47,599 bases of DNA from NCBI GenBank assembly GCA_036653535.1, contig JAVVTR010000015.1, positions 1 through 47,599 on the forward strand, written 5' to 3'. Shown here one piece after another: positions 7,901 through 16,838 of this stretch. How positions within the stretch are numbered: position 1 is the stretch's first letter; each line of letters starts with the position of its first letter. The position numbers and the translations under genes are program-made. The notes under the pieces are model-generated. The model was not told where the DNA came from. It worked only from the letters and a program-made list of their open reading frames with translations, and searched no databases. This DNA comes from JAVVTR01 sp036653535 (GTDB taxonomy: Bacteria > Bacteroidota > Bacteroidia > Bacteroidales > P3).

Positions 7901-10524
7901 TTCCTATGGGGACCTATACGCTTAGTGTTAATAAACACGAATATGAAGAATATATAATGGAAAATATAGTCTTTGGCAAAGAGGAAAGTAAAAGCTTAAA
8001 TCTCGAAATTAGAGAATTGGCTAAATATGGTATTACAGGAATTGTAAAAAATCCAGAAGGGCAAGCTCTTGCCAATGCTATAGTAAATATTCGTGGATAT
8101 GCTAATTTTGCCGATACTACGGATGCCACAGGGGCATTTGTTATAGAAAAAGTATATAAAGCAAAGCAATATTCTATAGAAGTGAACCACAAAGAATTTT
8201 ATACCTATAGAAACCAGTTTGACATGGGAGATACCGCTCTTGTATTTTCTGTTTTGATGGCGGATATTCCTTATGCGCCTGCAAAGGTAGTGGCTGCTCT
8301 GTCGGATACAAAAGTGGATATTAATTGGGGAGATCCCGCCAATAAAGAATACCGCTATGATGATGGCGTGGCCGTAGGTGCTTTAGGATTTAATTCTCCT
8401 TTTGCCCCCGTCGACCATTATGTGATTGGTTCGGCACATCCAGTACCTAGTGTTTTAAATGGGATGAGTTGGTACACAATGGCAGGCGAAGCCCCTCACG
8501 ATTCTATTTATATTTTTGTATTAGATTTGGATTCCGATGGCAATCCAGCCCCTACTCACATTTTGTTTACGCAAAAAGTGATCAATACCGACGATCAATG
8601 GTCTTCTTTCGATTTTCCAAATGCGATAGAATGTCCTCGTGGTTTTATGATAGCGGTAAGTCATACGGGTTTTGTGGGTATTGCTCATGATGCAGGAACT
8701 AGTTTTGAATGGCCTTATATGCCTAAGCGAAATTATACTGCGGATATTAAAAAGGGAAGTTATGTGGAATCTGTAAAACCACAAACATTTAATTTCATGG
8801 TCAGAGCCAAAGGTTATGAAATGGTAAAACAAGAGGTAGATACCTTGACTATGGCCACTGCGGCTTGCCCTTCCAACTCCGCTACTACGGCTTTAAATAC
8901 GAATGTACATTTTCCTGATTTAGTAAATGTGTCTTGCGAACCTTATACCATAGAAGAGGCACGTATTTGTAATGCTAGCAAATCGGTGCAAGGCTATAAA
9001 GTATGGCGTTTATTAGAGGAAAACAAAACGAATGCAGCTACTTGGCAACTATTGAGCGAATCGGTTCCCACTACTAAAACATACGTAGATAATACTTGGG
9101 CAAAGGCAGCAGATGGCGCTTATGTATATGCGGTAAAAGCCATTTACAAAGGTATTAGTTCGGCAGCTTCTTTTTCCAATATGATTCCTAAAAATATGTC
9201 AGCCCAAATTACCGTTAATGTAACTACCAACACTACGCCAAATTTTTCGGATGGAGCGATGGTTACCCTACGGAATATAGATCAAAAAGGCAATCATGTC
9301 TACACTGCCAAAGTAAGCAATGGGAAAGCTTTGTTTACGGAAGTATGGAAAGGCACCTATACCCTACAAATTATTCTTACCGAATACGGTCCTATAATGG
9401 ATAGCAATTTAGATTTACGTAGCGATAAGGCCTTAACTTATGAATTGAAAGAAGTACAAGTAAATCCATATAATTTATCGGTTACTAAAGCCAAAGATAA
9501 AGAGTATATTTTCAATTGGAATGTAAACCCTGCTATAGTCGACGATTTTGAAAAACATAAAGATTTTGAAATCAATTCTCCAGGAACTTTAGGTTGGAAT
9601 CATATAGATGCCGATGGTGGCGAAACTTATGGTATTGGTGGATTTGAAGATGCAATACCTAATACCAATGCGCCTATGGCATATAGAATATTAAATCCTT
9701 CGGCCACTAAGCCTTCGATGTTGGACGACCCCGAAGCCAAAGCTTTGGCTCCTCATAGTGGTAAGAAATTATTGACCTTTTGGTCTCCTATCGATATGGA
9801 TAATGAAGACTACTTTATTTCGCCCGAACTTTTGTTTGCACACGATTTTACCTTTAGCTTTTGGGCTAGAGCCTACGACCGTCCCGAAAGAATGAAAGTG
9901 GGTTATTCGGTGTCGGGTAAAGCACAAAGCGATTTCTCCTATTGGGTGACCCCAGGAAAATATGTTACAGTACCCGTAGGCAATTGGGTTCAATATACCT
10001 ACACCTTACCTTATACGGCCAAATATGTAACGATTGAGTGTGTATCTCACCTTGGTTTTGTTCTTATGGTAGATGATGTATTTATTGGGGAAACCGAAAC
10101 TACCCCTGCTGCTAAAAAGATTGCTAAATACGAAGTTTATTTAGATGGAACCAAACTTGGAGATGCCAGCAAGCATAGCTTTACTTTTACAGATGTGAAA
10201 GATGGCGTACATACAGCGGGAGTAAAAGCCTTGTATAAATCGGGCGAAACGAAATTAGTTACTACCGAATTTACCGCAAAAGCAACGGGGGTAGAGTTAG
10301 AGGAAGAAACGTCCAAATTACGTTTCTATCCTAATCCAGTAGAAGGAGTATTAAATATAGACGGAGAGTACACTTCTCTTAAAATATATAATATGATGGG
10401 GAATTTAGTAGAAACGGTAAACGAAGGAAGCCGAGTAGATATGACGAATTTCCGCCCGGGGGTTTATTTTATTAAAGCTTATTTTAAAACGCAAGCAAAA
10501 ATATATAAAGTTGTGGTAAAATAA
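4999..10524 (+). CDS. giant multidomain secreted/cell-surface protein, T9SS type A sorting domain
   Basis: A Sec signal peptide occupies residues 1-23 (ends ALTANA). Residues of roughly 100-285 look like a beta-propeller (recurring TMYFIG, ELYGLG, ELYWTG strands). Two fibronectin III-like modules follow (about 290-480), then a cleaved-adhesin / anchor-J domain (about 490-635, with WLISSPI and MYIDNVKVEE). Next come a CARDB-like module (about 640-740), two carboxypeptidase-regulatory-like domains (about 925-1080, GAYVFAYIPMGTYTLSV and GAFVIEKVY) and a second cleaved-adhesin domain (about 1505-1690, DYFISPELLF, VLMVDDVFIG). The final 75 residues are a T9SS type A signal: FYPNPVEGVLNI, YNMMGNLVE, FRPGVYFIKA. 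Domain types recall the adhesin regions of Porphyromonas gingipains and haemagglutinins, but no protease domain is visible. Probable role: adhesion or binding of host or polymer ligands. Confidence 0.88.
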   Translation: MKRTYFIMMWIALLFFPALTANARNIQRVKPDKPANQILNEALKTSSGKTAYGYLVWTKNSLVDSLGFATFNIADVSTMKTNRRGGGTWGGANVDKFLYHFMPMRDSIAFAKENWLTGEKEIISTVKDTKTLYMNDLTYDYTTNTMYFIGSIFFGESDVAWLGTVNLTTGKLDTLGETPYMVGLACNSKGELYGLGNQKLYAINKTNAIVREIGTIDANMTTYSQSLDFDRDNDELYWTGNCNKKGDGGFFAKINTTTAKVTKIGRFANDAQLMCLYIPFSPVESGAPAAVTEASIQAADKGALSVSISFKVPTLTHGGTALGAITTLDILRNDTLLKSYPSPLKGSALSYTDNLANKGMYAYTIVAKNAVGLGEKVSQTLFVGEDVAGAPSNLVVVKTEQGSTLTWVAPTKGLNTGWFNAEQLKYKITRFPDKVELSANIVGTSYNDLSVPQLGNYSYTVQAYTNIGNGGLATSAPLLLGDAYKTPYSCTFDQKEDLLMWTILDENKDKTIWKHYYEGMAKYSYNSTNDANDWLISSPIAMQMGKTYKLKFDFKTEYGEDIEKLNVFYGKGATAIAQKDTLLDLNAYANDQFVTQSVRISPKETGNYNIGFHAYTPKSGYGMYIDNVKVEEMFENDLAAIAISGTSLPTQGKENAYYVTLENTGISTQSAYRIELVNEDKVLCSQELLTPFASGEIKEFRIVWNPTKTEAISIKARVVLAGDLNANNNATDSLAVEVQAPSEQQWATIGVVNDENYSSVPISFGYNNSASQTIYLAKEIGFYGRIDTLTYTYQCGSDTIVKPIKVYMSTTKFPNLSYDITSSEYGFLPLSGMTLVYEGPLSLTAKANNTKVNIPLSKPFVYTNDNLCITIVKDDSVYFNSTYFMITKTAEERTQYYESDESPYTETSYSSAKKAFPNIIISANTTGAKMQGTIKCQGLPVAAATLTLNPGNISVNTDSEGAYVFAYIPMGTYTLSVNKHEYEEYIMENIVFGKEESKSLNLEIRELAKYGITGIVKNPEGQALANAIVNIRGYANFADTTDATGAFVIEKVYKAKQYSIEVNHKEFYTYRNQFDMGDTALVFSVLMADIPYAPAKVVAALSDTKVDINWGDPANKEYRYDDGVAVGALGFNSPFAPVDHYVIGSAHPVPSVLNGMSWYTMAGEAPHDSIYIFVLDLDSDGNPAPTHILFTQKVINTDDQWSSFDFPNAIECPRGFMIAVSHTGFVGIAHDAGTSFEWPYMPKRNYTADIKKGSYVESVKPQTFNFMVRAKGYEMVKQEVDTLTMATAACPSNSATTALNTNVHFPDLVNVSCEPYTIEEARICNASKSVQGYKVWRLLEENKTNAATWQLLSESVPTTKTYVDNTWAKAADGAYVYAVKAIYKGISSAASFSNMIPKNMSAQITVNVTTNTTPNFSDGAMVTLRNIDQKGNHVYTAKVSNGKALFTEVWKGTYTLQIILTEYGPIMDSNLDLRSDKALTYELKEVQVNPYNLSVTKAKDKEYIFNWNVNPAIVDDFEKHKDFEINSPGTLGWNHIDADGGETYGIGGFEDAIPNTNAPMAYRILNPSATKPSMLDDPEAKALAPHSGKKLLTFWSPIDMDNEDYFISPELLFAHDFTFSFWARAYDRPERMKVGYSVSGKAQSDFSYWVTPGKYVTVPVGNWVQYTYTLPYTAKYVTIECVSHLGFVLMVDDVFIGETETTPAAKKIAKYEVYLDGTKLGDASKHSFTFTDVKDGVHTAGVKALYKSGETKLVTTEFTAKATGVELEEETSKLRFYPNPVEGVLNIDGEYTSLKIYNMMGNLVETVNEGSRVDMTNFRPGVYFIKAYFKTQAKIYKVVVK

Positions 10525-10546
10525 GGATTTTTGGTTTTGGTTTAAT

Positions 10547-10579
10547 AAAAAAGGGAGAGCTTTAAGCTCTCCCTTTTTT
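10547..10579. terminator. bidirectional intrinsic terminator
   Basis: An A6-GGGAGAGCTT arm (10547-10562) pairs with AAGCTCTCCC-T6 (10564-10579) across one base. It ends in T on both strands and lies between two convergent genes, the T9SS cargo and arcB, so it can stop both transcripts. Confidence 0.85.
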
Positions 10580-10599
10580 ATTGGCCTTATAAAATTAAT

Positions 10600-11601
10600 T
10601 TATTTTCCTAAGGTGGCCACCATAACTGCTTTAATAGTGTGAAGACGGTTTTCTGCTTCATCAAATACAATACTCATAGACGATTCAAAAACCTCTTCGG
10701 TTACTTCCATACCATTGAGTTTGTACTTATCATAAATTTCTTTTCCTGTAGTGGTTTCCAAATTGTGAAAAGCGGGTAAACAGTGTAAAAATTTAACTTT
10801 AGGATTTCCGGTAGCTTTTACTACTTTGGCGTTTACTTGGTAGGGCTTTAGCAGTTTAATACGTTGATCCCATACTTCGGTTGGTTCCCCCATAGAAACC
10901 CATACATCGGTATAAAGAAAATCCACTCCTTTAACTCCTTCTTCTACTTTGTCGGTTAGAGTGATTTTGGCGCCGGTTTCTTTAGCTATTTTTTTACATT
11001 CGTCTACTAAATTTTTGTCGGGCCAGCAAGCTTTTGGGGCTACAGCTCTAAAATCCATACCCATTTTGGCAGCTCCTACCATTAAAGAATTACCCATGTT
11101 ATTGTGAGCATCTCCTAAAAAAGCAAAAGAAACTTTATGTAAAGGTTTGTCTATATGTTCCGACATGGTAAGGAAATCGGCTAAAATTTGAGTGGGATGA
11201 AATTCGGTAGTAAGTCCGTTCCAAACCGGCACCCCTGCATATTCGGCTAAGGTTTCTACTGTGGACTGTGCATAGCCTCTATATTCAATAGCATCGTAGA
11301 TGCGACCCAATACACGGGCGGTGTCTTTCATAGATTCTTTTTTACCCATTTGGGAACCGGAAGGTCCAAGGTAGGTAACATGTGCACCTTGATCTAAAGC
11401 AGCTACCTCAAAAGAACAACGAGTACGGGTAGAATCTTTTTCAAAAAGAAGCACTATATTTTTTCCTTTTAAGTTTTGGGTTTCGGTACCGGTATATTTG
11501 GCTTCTTTTAAATTGGCAGCCAAATCCAGCATGTATTGAATCTCTTTTGGAGTAAAATCTAATAGTTTCAAAAAACTACGATTTCTTAAATTAAATGCCA
11601 T
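10600..11601 (-). CDS. arcB: ornithine carbamoyltransferase, catabolic type
   Basis: The enzyme interconverts citrulline plus phosphate with ornithine plus carbamoyl phosphate in the cytoplasm. The carbamoyl-phosphate motif STRTR is at residues 57-61, HPTQ at 135-138, the ornithine loop VSMGE at about 235-239 and the catalytic HCLP at 273-276. Its 333 residues equal the usual length of the family. The gene lies 27 bases after carbamate kinase on the same strand, and no other arginine-synthesis gene is near, so the catabolic direction (citrulline breakdown for ATP) is inferred. It could also serve synthesis (argF). Arginine deiminase is not in the window. It is the last gene of the rnf-arc run and ends at a bidirectional terminator. 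Confidence 0.93.
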   Translation of the reverse strand: MAFNLRNRSFLKLLDFTPKEIQYMLDLAANLKEAKYTGTETQNLKGKNIVLLFEKDSTRTRCSFEVAALDQGAHVTYLGPSGSQMGKKESMKDTARVLGRIYDAIEYRGYAQSTVETLAEYAGVPVWNGLTTEFHPTQILADFLTMSEHIDKPLHKVSFAFLGDAHNNMGNSLMVGAAKMGMDFRAVAPKACWPDKNLVDECKKIAKETGAKITLTDKVEEGVKGVDFLYTDVWVSMGEPTEVWDQRIKLLKPYQVNAKVVKATGNPKVKFLHCLPAFHNLETTTGKEIYDKYKLNGMEVTEEVFESSMSIVFDEAENRLHTIKAVMVATLGK

Positions 11602-11628
11602 GATATTGATTTGTTTTAGTTATTTAAA

Positions 11629-12570
11629 TTATTTTATAATTCTAGTTCCACACTTTGGTTGTCCAAGTTGAGAAGCTTCTGTAATAATACATTCTTTTCC
11701 GCCGTTTTCTACAAAGAAAATGGCGGCCCGTATTTTAGGTGCCATGGAACCTTCTGCAAATTGACCGTTTTCTAAGTATTTATACGCTTCGGAAATAGAA
11801 AGTACGTCTAATTGCTTTTCATCTTCTTTGCAAAAATTAATACAAACTTTGGCAATATCTGTAAGTATATAAAGTTCATCGGCTCCAATTTTAACAGCAG
11901 CCAAGGCAGAGGCTAAATCCTTGTCGATAACGGCTTCTACTCCACGAAAATAATTATTTTCACAAATAACGGGAATACCGCCACCACCTACGGTAATAAC
12001 AATATTTCCTTTGGAGGCTTCTCTTGCAACCACTTCTATGTGGTTTATATCTATTGGAATAGGAGAGGGAACCACCTTGCGCCAACCATTGCCTTTGGGG
12101 TCTTCTTTAAAAACAGATCCCGTAGCTTGACTGTATTTATCCGCTTCTTCTTTGGTGTAATAGGGACCTACAGGTTTAGTTGGATTTAGAAAGGCAGGGT
12201 CCTCTTTATGGACCAAAACTTGCGTTAGTAAAGTAATTACCTGGCGAGATAAATTTGCTCGGTGGAGTTCGTTATACAAGCAAGATTCTATAAGATAGCC
12301 TATAGAACCTTGGGTTTCTGCTACACAAAAGTCCATAGGCATAGCAGGAAGATTAAATTCGTTTTTCCCAGCTTCGTGTTGAAGTAAAACATTACCTACT
12401 TGAGGACCATTTCCGTGTCCAATAACTATATTATAGTCTTGCTTTATAAGCTTTATTAAAGCCTTACAAGTTTCTGTGACATTGGCCAATTGTTCGGCAT
12501 AGGTTCCTTTTTGTTTACTGCGGAGCAACGCATTCCCTCCGAGGGCTACAACAGCAAGTTTTTTAATCAT
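11629..12570 (-). CDS. arcC: carbamate kinase
   Basis: Carbamate kinase transfers phosphate from carbamoyl phosphate to ADP, the ATP-yielding step of citrulline/arginine fermentation. The N-terminus VALGGNALL (residues 8-16) is the amino-acid-kinase nucleotide/phosphate loop. GHGNGPQVGNVLLQ, VPSPIPIDI and VGGGGIPV follow in the order expected for the family, and 313 residues is normal length. The start is placed at 12570 because AAGGAGA sits 7 bases upstream; the frame is open to 12618 but those extra residues (MCNFATFN) are unlike the family. It lies 49 bases after rnfA, which suggests co-transcription with the Rnf genes. Confidence 0.95.
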   Translation of the reverse strand: MIKKLAVVALGGNALLRSKQKGTYAEQLANVTETCKALIKLIKQDYNIVIGHGNGPQVGNVLLQHEAGKNEFNLPAMPMDFCVAETQGSIGYLIESCLYNELHRANLSRQVITLLTQVLVHKEDPAFLNPTKPVGPYYTKEEADKYSQATGSVFKEDPKGNGWRKVVPSPIPIDINHIEVVAREASKGNIVITVGGGGIPVICENNYFRGVEAVIDKDLASALAAVKIGADELYILTDIAKVCINFCKEDEKQLDVLSISEAYKYLENGQFAEGSMAPKIRAAIFFVENGGKECIITEASQLGQPKCGTRIIK

Positions 12571-12619
12571 TTGGTAGTCTCCTTTTTCCTTTGAGTTAAA
12601 GGTCGCAAAATTACACAAA

Positions 12620-13192
12620 TTAAACTAATCCGGCAAACCCCATAAAGGCTAAAGCTAAAATTCCGGCGGTAACTAAGGCAATAGGAGAACCCTGCATCCC
12701 TTTAGGAACAGAAACTAAGTCGAGCTGTTCTCTAATACCGGCAAAAATAAGCAAAGCCAGAGCAAAACCAACCGCACTGGAAAAGGCAAAAACTACACTT
12801 TGGAGAAAATTAAATTCTTTTTGTATTACTAATAAAGCAACCCCTAAAACGGTACAATTGGTGGTAATTAAAGGGAGAAAAATACCTAAAGCTTGGTATA
12901 GATCCGGGCTTACTTTTTTTAGAATAATTTCTACCATTTGCACCAAGGCCGCAATAACTAAAATATAAGAGATAGTTTGCAAAAAGCCCAAGTTTAAGGG
13001 AGCAAGGAGGTATTGGTTTAAAAGGAAAGTGACTATAGTTGCCAAAGTAATAACAAATATTACAGCAGCCCCCATGCCTATAGAAGACGAAATACGATTA
13101 GAAACGCCTAAAAAAGGACAGGTTCCAAGGGTTTGTGCAAGAACAATATTGTTGACAAAAATGGCACTTATTATTAAAATAATATATTCCAT
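12620..13192 (-). CDS. rnfA: Rnf complex subunit RnfA
   Basis: This is a 190-residue integral membrane subunit of the ion-pumping ferredoxin:NAD oxidoreductase. Six hydrophobic segments span almost the whole protein. NNIVLAQTLGTCPFLGVS near the N-terminus and LPLITTNCTVLGVALL at about residues 106-121 are the paired, inversely repeated Cys-bearing motifs of RnfA and RnfE. In the family these Cys residues hold an iron-sulfur centre within the membrane. It is the last rnf gene, 23 bases after rnfE and 49 bases before arcC. Confidence 0.95.
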   Translation of the reverse strand: MEYIILIISAIFVNNIVLAQTLGTCPFLGVSNRISSSIGMGAAVIFVITLATIVTFLLNQYLLAPLNLGFLQTISYILVIAALVQMVEIILKKVSPDLYQALGIFLPLITTNCTVLGVALLVIQKEFNFLQSVVFAFSSAVGFALALLIFAGIREQLDLVSVPKGMQGSPIALVTAGILALAFMGFAGLV

Positions 13193-13215
13193 GGTGATTG
13201 ATTTTCTATAATATA

Positions 13216-13815
13216 TTAATTGTGTTTATGGGAAAGATGGCGAATAGTGGCTATTAAAAAACCAAGAACGATAAATGCGCCTGGTGCCAAAACAAAAATT
13301 AAAATACCATCGGTGGGTATAAATTTAAAATTAAAAAGGGAAGCATTGCCTAATATTTCTCTTATACTACCCAATAAAGTAAGGGCTAAGGTGAAACCAA
13401 GTCCCATTCCAAAACCGTCGAAGAAAGAGGATAGAACATTGTTTTTTGCAGCAAAAGCTTCTGCTCTGCCCAATACAATACAGTTTACTACAATTAAAGG
13501 AATAAACAAACCTAATTGATGATAAATAGTAGGTACGTAAGCTTTCATAAGTAATTCTACCATAGTTACAAAAGAGGCTATAATTACGATAAAACAAGGG
13601 ATTCTTACCTTATCGGGAATTTGATTTTTAACTAAGGAAATAATTACATTGGAGAGAATTAAAACAAAAGTGGTAGCTAAGCCCATGCCTAAGCCGTTAA
13701 TAGCCGAAGAGGTTACCCCCAAAGTAGGGCACATCCCCAAAAGTAATACCAAAACTGGATTCTCTTTTAGAAGTCCTTTGGAAAAATTTTTCCATTGATT
13801 TATTTTATGGCTCAT
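13216..13815 (-). CDS. rnfE: Rnf complex subunit RnfE
   Basis: This 199-residue membrane protein is homologous to RnfA. ENPVLVLLLGMCPTLGVTSS (about residues 18-37) and IPLIVVNCIVLGRAEAFA (about 104-121) are the RnfE versions of the half-channel Cys motifs. The GRAEAFA extension after the second Cys distinguishes RnfE from RnfA. Six transmembrane helices are expected. It lies between rnfG and rnfA in the standard rnfBCDGEA order. No ribosome binding site is obvious, as usual in this phylum. Confidence 0.95.
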   Translation of the reverse strand: MSHKINQWKNFSKGLLKENPVLVLLLGMCPTLGVTSSAINGLGMGLATTFVLILSNVIISLVKNQIPDKVRIPCFIVIIASFVTMVELLMKAYVPTIYHQLGLFIPLIVVNCIVLGRAEAFAAKNNVLSSFFDGFGMGLGFTLALTLLGSIREILGNASLFNFKFIPTDGILIFVLAPGAFIVLGFLIATIRHLSHKHN

Positions 13816-13883
13816 TTTTTTATTATTCTAATTTTAGACACTATCCCCCATTCAATAACTCGGAGTTTTTTTTAAAACTAAAT

Positions 13884-14486
13884 TTATTTATTGGAAGGGG
13901 AAATGTTTTTTTTGGTCAATTTTTTGGAGGCCAATTTAAAGGCTTCGTAACTTTTTTGTAATCCAGCGCAATAGGCACGAGAACTAATAGTAGCGGCCGT
14001 AATGGCATCCACCTCTCCTCCGTCTTTTTTTACTTTTAGCAGAAATTGGTCCAAATGTTTACGCTCAAATTGGGAATAAAACGAAGGATCAGTCATTTTA
14101 CTTCCTAAACCAGGAGTTTCCGAATGTTTGAGTATTTGCACTTTATTTAAGGTTCCATCTGCTTGAAAACCAACCATCATATTTATGACACCTCCAAATC
14201 CATTAGAAGACGAATTTACCGCAATTCCAGTGCAGATATTGTGATTGTAGGCAAGATAACATAAAAGACTGTTAGAGGGATCTTCCGGTAAGGAAACTTC
14301 CACTTTTTCTAATTTATCGAAAGGGGGAAGCACCTTTTTTATAGCTTCTTCCGATTTTTGGGATTCTTCTGCATTAATCTTATCGTAAGTAAGCACATAT
14401 ACGGCCCCTAAGCAAGCTCCTGAAATACTACAGACTAAGAGTAGGCTTATTACCATGTTTTTTAAGGTAGATTCTTTTTTTTTCAT
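13884..14486 (-). CDS. rnfG: Rnf complex subunit RnfG (FMN-binding)
   Basis: There is one N-terminal membrane anchor (about residues 10-32) and a periplasmic FMN-binding domain. HSETPGLGSKM is the characteristic loop. DAITAATISSRA at about residues 160-171 holds the Thr to which FMN is covalently attached by ApbE in this family (consensus S/T-G-A-T; here T-A-A-T). Length 200 matches other RnfG proteins. It lies 14 bases after rnfD. The ApbE flavin transferase needed to load it is not in the window. Confidence 0.94.
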   Translation of the reverse strand: MKKKESTLKNMVISLLLVCSISGACLGAVYVLTYDKINAEESQKSEEAIKKVLPPFDKLEKVEVSLPEDPSNSLLCYLAYNHNICTGIAVNSSSNGFGGVINMMVGFQADGTLNKVQILKHSETPGLGSKMTDPSFYSQFERKHLDQFLLKVKKDGGEVDAITAATISSRAYCAGLQKSYEAFKLASKKLTKKNISPSNK

Positions 14487-14499
14487 TTTCTATACTAAT

Positions 14500-15498
14500 T
14501 TAGTATCCGTAACGCTTAGGCGAAAACCCTTTATTAATAAGAGGAACAAACGCATTCATAATTAGAATGGCAAAAGATACGCCTTCTGGATAGGATCCAA
14601 AAACACGAATAAGTATGGTTAACACTCCACATCCTATTCCGAAAACGATTTTACCCCAAGGAGTAATAGGAGAGGTGACCAAGTCGGTAGCCATAAAAAT
14701 GGCTCCTAACATTAAACCACCGGAGAGTAAAACAAAAACAGGAGGGAAATAAGTGCTTGGGTCGGTCCACCATAAGATGGTGGCAAAGAGGAAAGCGCTG
14801 CCAAGAAAACTTACCGGAATATGCCAACTTATAATTTTACGGAAGAGCATATAAAGCCCACCTAAAAGAATGGCAATAGCCGATAATTCCCCAAGAGATC
14901 CTCCTTTTTGTCCCATAGCCATTTGAGAATAACTACCAATTTGGGTCATAATTTCTTGGACAGGTATTCCCATTTTTAGCGATTCTTTAGCAAAACTTAG
15001 GGGAGTAGGACCGGTGATGGCATCCGTTACTATTTGTTCGCCTAACAAAGGATGAATAAGAGGCCAAGTGGTCATTGCTACAGGAAAAGAAATTAATAAA
15101 AAGGCACGACCTACCAAGGCAGGATTAAAAGGATTATTTCCTAAGCCACCGTAAGCCATTTTTGCTATGCCAATGGCTACCAAAGCACCAATAACGACTA
15201 TGCCCAAGGGCAAGTTAGATGGTAGGTTAAAGGCTAATAAAAGGCCGGTAATAACGGCGGATCCATCGCCTATACTCAAAGGTTTATGGAAAAAGAAGCG
15301 TTGGATAAGCCATTCAAAAAGGATACAAGAGGCTACCGACACGCCAATTACACAGAGTGCTTGCAAACCGAAAAAATAAATACTTACTAAAAAAGCAGGA
15401 ATAAGGGCAATTACTACACCCCACATCATCTTTTTAACGGATTCAGGGCCATGTATATGCGGGGCCCCAGCCACTATCCATTGTGTGTTTTCAGACAT
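14500..15498 (-). CDS. rnfD: Rnf complex subunit RnfD (FMN-binding membrane subunit)
   Basis: The 332-residue protein is polytopic with about nine to ten hydrophobic segments. GGLGNNPFNPALVGRAFLL (about residues 117-135) and DAITGPTPLSF (about 159-169) are family signatures; the Thr in the latter motif is the covalent FMN site. It starts with APHIHGPESVKKMMW, typical of RnfD/NqrB N-termini. It follows rnfC by 5 bases and precedes rnfG by 13, indicating tight translational linkage. Confidence 0.95.
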   Translation of the reverse strand: MSENTQWIVAGAPHIHGPESVKKMMWGVVIALIPAFLVSIYFFGLQALCVIGVSVASCILFEWLIQRFFFHKPLSIGDGSAVITGLLLAFNLPSNLPLGIVVIGALVAIGIAKMAYGGLGNNPFNPALVGRAFLLISFPVAMTTWPLIHPLLGEQIVTDAITGPTPLSFAKESLKMGIPVQEIMTQIGSYSQMAMGQKGGSLGELSAIAILLGGLYMLFRKIISWHIPVSFLGSAFLFATILWWTDPSTYFPPVFVLLSGGLMLGAIFMATDLVTSPITPWGKIVFGIGCGVLTILIRVFGSYPEGVSFAILIMNAFVPLINKGFSPKRYGY

Positions 15499-15503
15499 TT
15501 TGG

Positions 15504-16838
15504 TTAATTCTTAGCGTTTCTTTTTTTTATAATATTACCTACCGTAGCTTTTCCCATGCGGAGGTTATCTAATAAATAGCGGTTGGACGGACAAGTATAT
15601 TGACAACAGCCACATTCTATGCAATCCATAATTTTAGCGTTTTCGGTTCTGTCGAAATATCCGTGTTCTACACTTGCACTGATAAGGTATGGTTCTAATC
15701 CCATGGGGCAGGCTTCCACGCATTTTCCACACCGAATACAAGGATGCACTTCTCTTCGGTGAGCCTCTGCTTCTGGAACTAACAAAACAGCCGATACTCC
15801 TTTGGTGACAGGAGTATTTATATCGGAAAGAGCCTTTCCCATCATAGGACCTCCGGAAATAATTTTGGCGGTGTCTTTAGGTAATCCTCCACAAGCCTCT
15901 ATTAACTCGGATATAGGAGTGCCTATCCTAACCCAAAAATTACGAGGTTCCGCAACTTGCACTCCAGTAACGGTGACCATGCGTTCTACTAAAGGTTTGT
16001 GCTTTTGTACCGCTTGGTAAACGGCTTGGCAGGTTCCCACATTATTTACTACACATCCTACAGAAATGGGCAGTTTTCCAGAAGGAACTTCTTTATTCAC
16101 TAATGCTTTTATTAATTGTTTCTCGGCTCCTTGCGGGTATTTCATTTTTAGAGGATGAACCGAAATACCGGGGAAACTTTTGGCTAATTCGCTGAGGTAT
16201 GCAATGGCCTTAGGTTTATTATTTTCTATACCGATAAGAGCTTGTTTTACCTCCAAGGCTTTCATTAATATGGAAATTCCTATTAAAATTTCCTCTCCTT
16301 TTTCGAGTATTAGCCGATAGTCGTCGGTAAGAAAAGGCTCACATTCCACTCCGTTTATTAGCAGATACTCGGCTTTACAAGTTTTTGGAATATTTATTTT
16401 TACGTGAGTAGGAAAGCAGGCTCCCCCTAATCCTACTATACCCATTTCCTTAATTCTTTGAATAATTTCTGCTTTGGATAAAACAATTTCTCGTTTAATT
16501 TCCGGGCTTTGGTCGATAAAGTCTTCCCATTGATCTCCTTCCACATCTATATATATGGCAGCTTTAGGGTAAAGAGAAGTATCTATGGCTTCCCCTATTT
16601 TATTGACTATGCCTGAAACGGGAGAATGCACTACGGATCCTAAAAAAGCCTCATTAGAAGTAAGCAGTTGTCCAACTTTTACCATATCGCCTTTTTTAAC
16701 CAATATTTGAGATGGTGCGCCCAAATGTTGGTTAACCATAACGCAAACTTGTTTTGGAAGAGGTAAAAGGGAAGAAGGCGCCTCTATATTCAATTTTTTG
16801 TCTTGTGGGTGAACCCCACCTATATGGAAAGTTTTCAT
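15504..16838 (-). CDS. rnfC: Rnf complex subunit RnfC (NADH- and 4Fe-4S-binding)
   Basis: RnfC is the cytoplasmic NAD(H)-facing subunit. With the start at 16838 (MKTFHIGGVHP, the conserved RnfC N-terminus) it has 444 residues. The ATG overlaps the rnfB stop as ATGA, which supports that start over the longer frame from 16907. GIVGLGGACFPTHVK (about 133-147) is the glycine-rich nucleotide/FMN loop. Two 4Fe-4S motifs follow: C367, C370, C373, C377 (CIRCGKCVEACP) and C406, C409, C412, C416 (CIECGCCQYTCP). The sequence is full length and all key residues are present. Confidence 0.95.
   Translation of the reverse strand: MKTFHIGGVHPQDKKLNIEAPSSLLPLPKQVCVMVNQHLGAPSQILVKKGDMVKVGQLLTSNEAFLGSVVHSPVSGIVNKIGEAIDTSLYPKAAIYIDVEGDQWEDFIDQSPEIKREIVLSKAEIIQRIKEMGIVGLGGACFPTHVKINIPKTCKAEYLLINGVECEPFLTDDYRLILEKGEEILIGISILMKALEVKQALIGIENNKPKAIAYLSELAKSFPGISVHPLKMKYPQGAEKQLIKALVNKEVPSGKLPISVGCVVNNVGTCQAVYQAVQKHKPLVERMVTVTGVQVAEPRNFWVRIGTPISELIEACGGLPKDTAKIISGGPMMGKALSDINTPVTKGVSAVLLVPEAEAHRREVHPCIRCGKCVEACPMGLEPYLISASVEHGYFDRTENAKIMDCIECGCCQYTCPSNRYLLDNLRMGKATVGNIIKKRNAKN

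Noticed and set aside
7564..8832. Several minus-strand frames of 60-124 codons inside the large T9SS gene
   Set aside because: They lie opposite a clear, domain-rich gene and have no recognisable motif; they are shadows of its codon bias.
12570..12618. N-terminal extension of carbamate kinase
   Set aside because: The AAGGAGA site 7 bases before the inner ATG and the family-typical N-terminus favour the shorter start.
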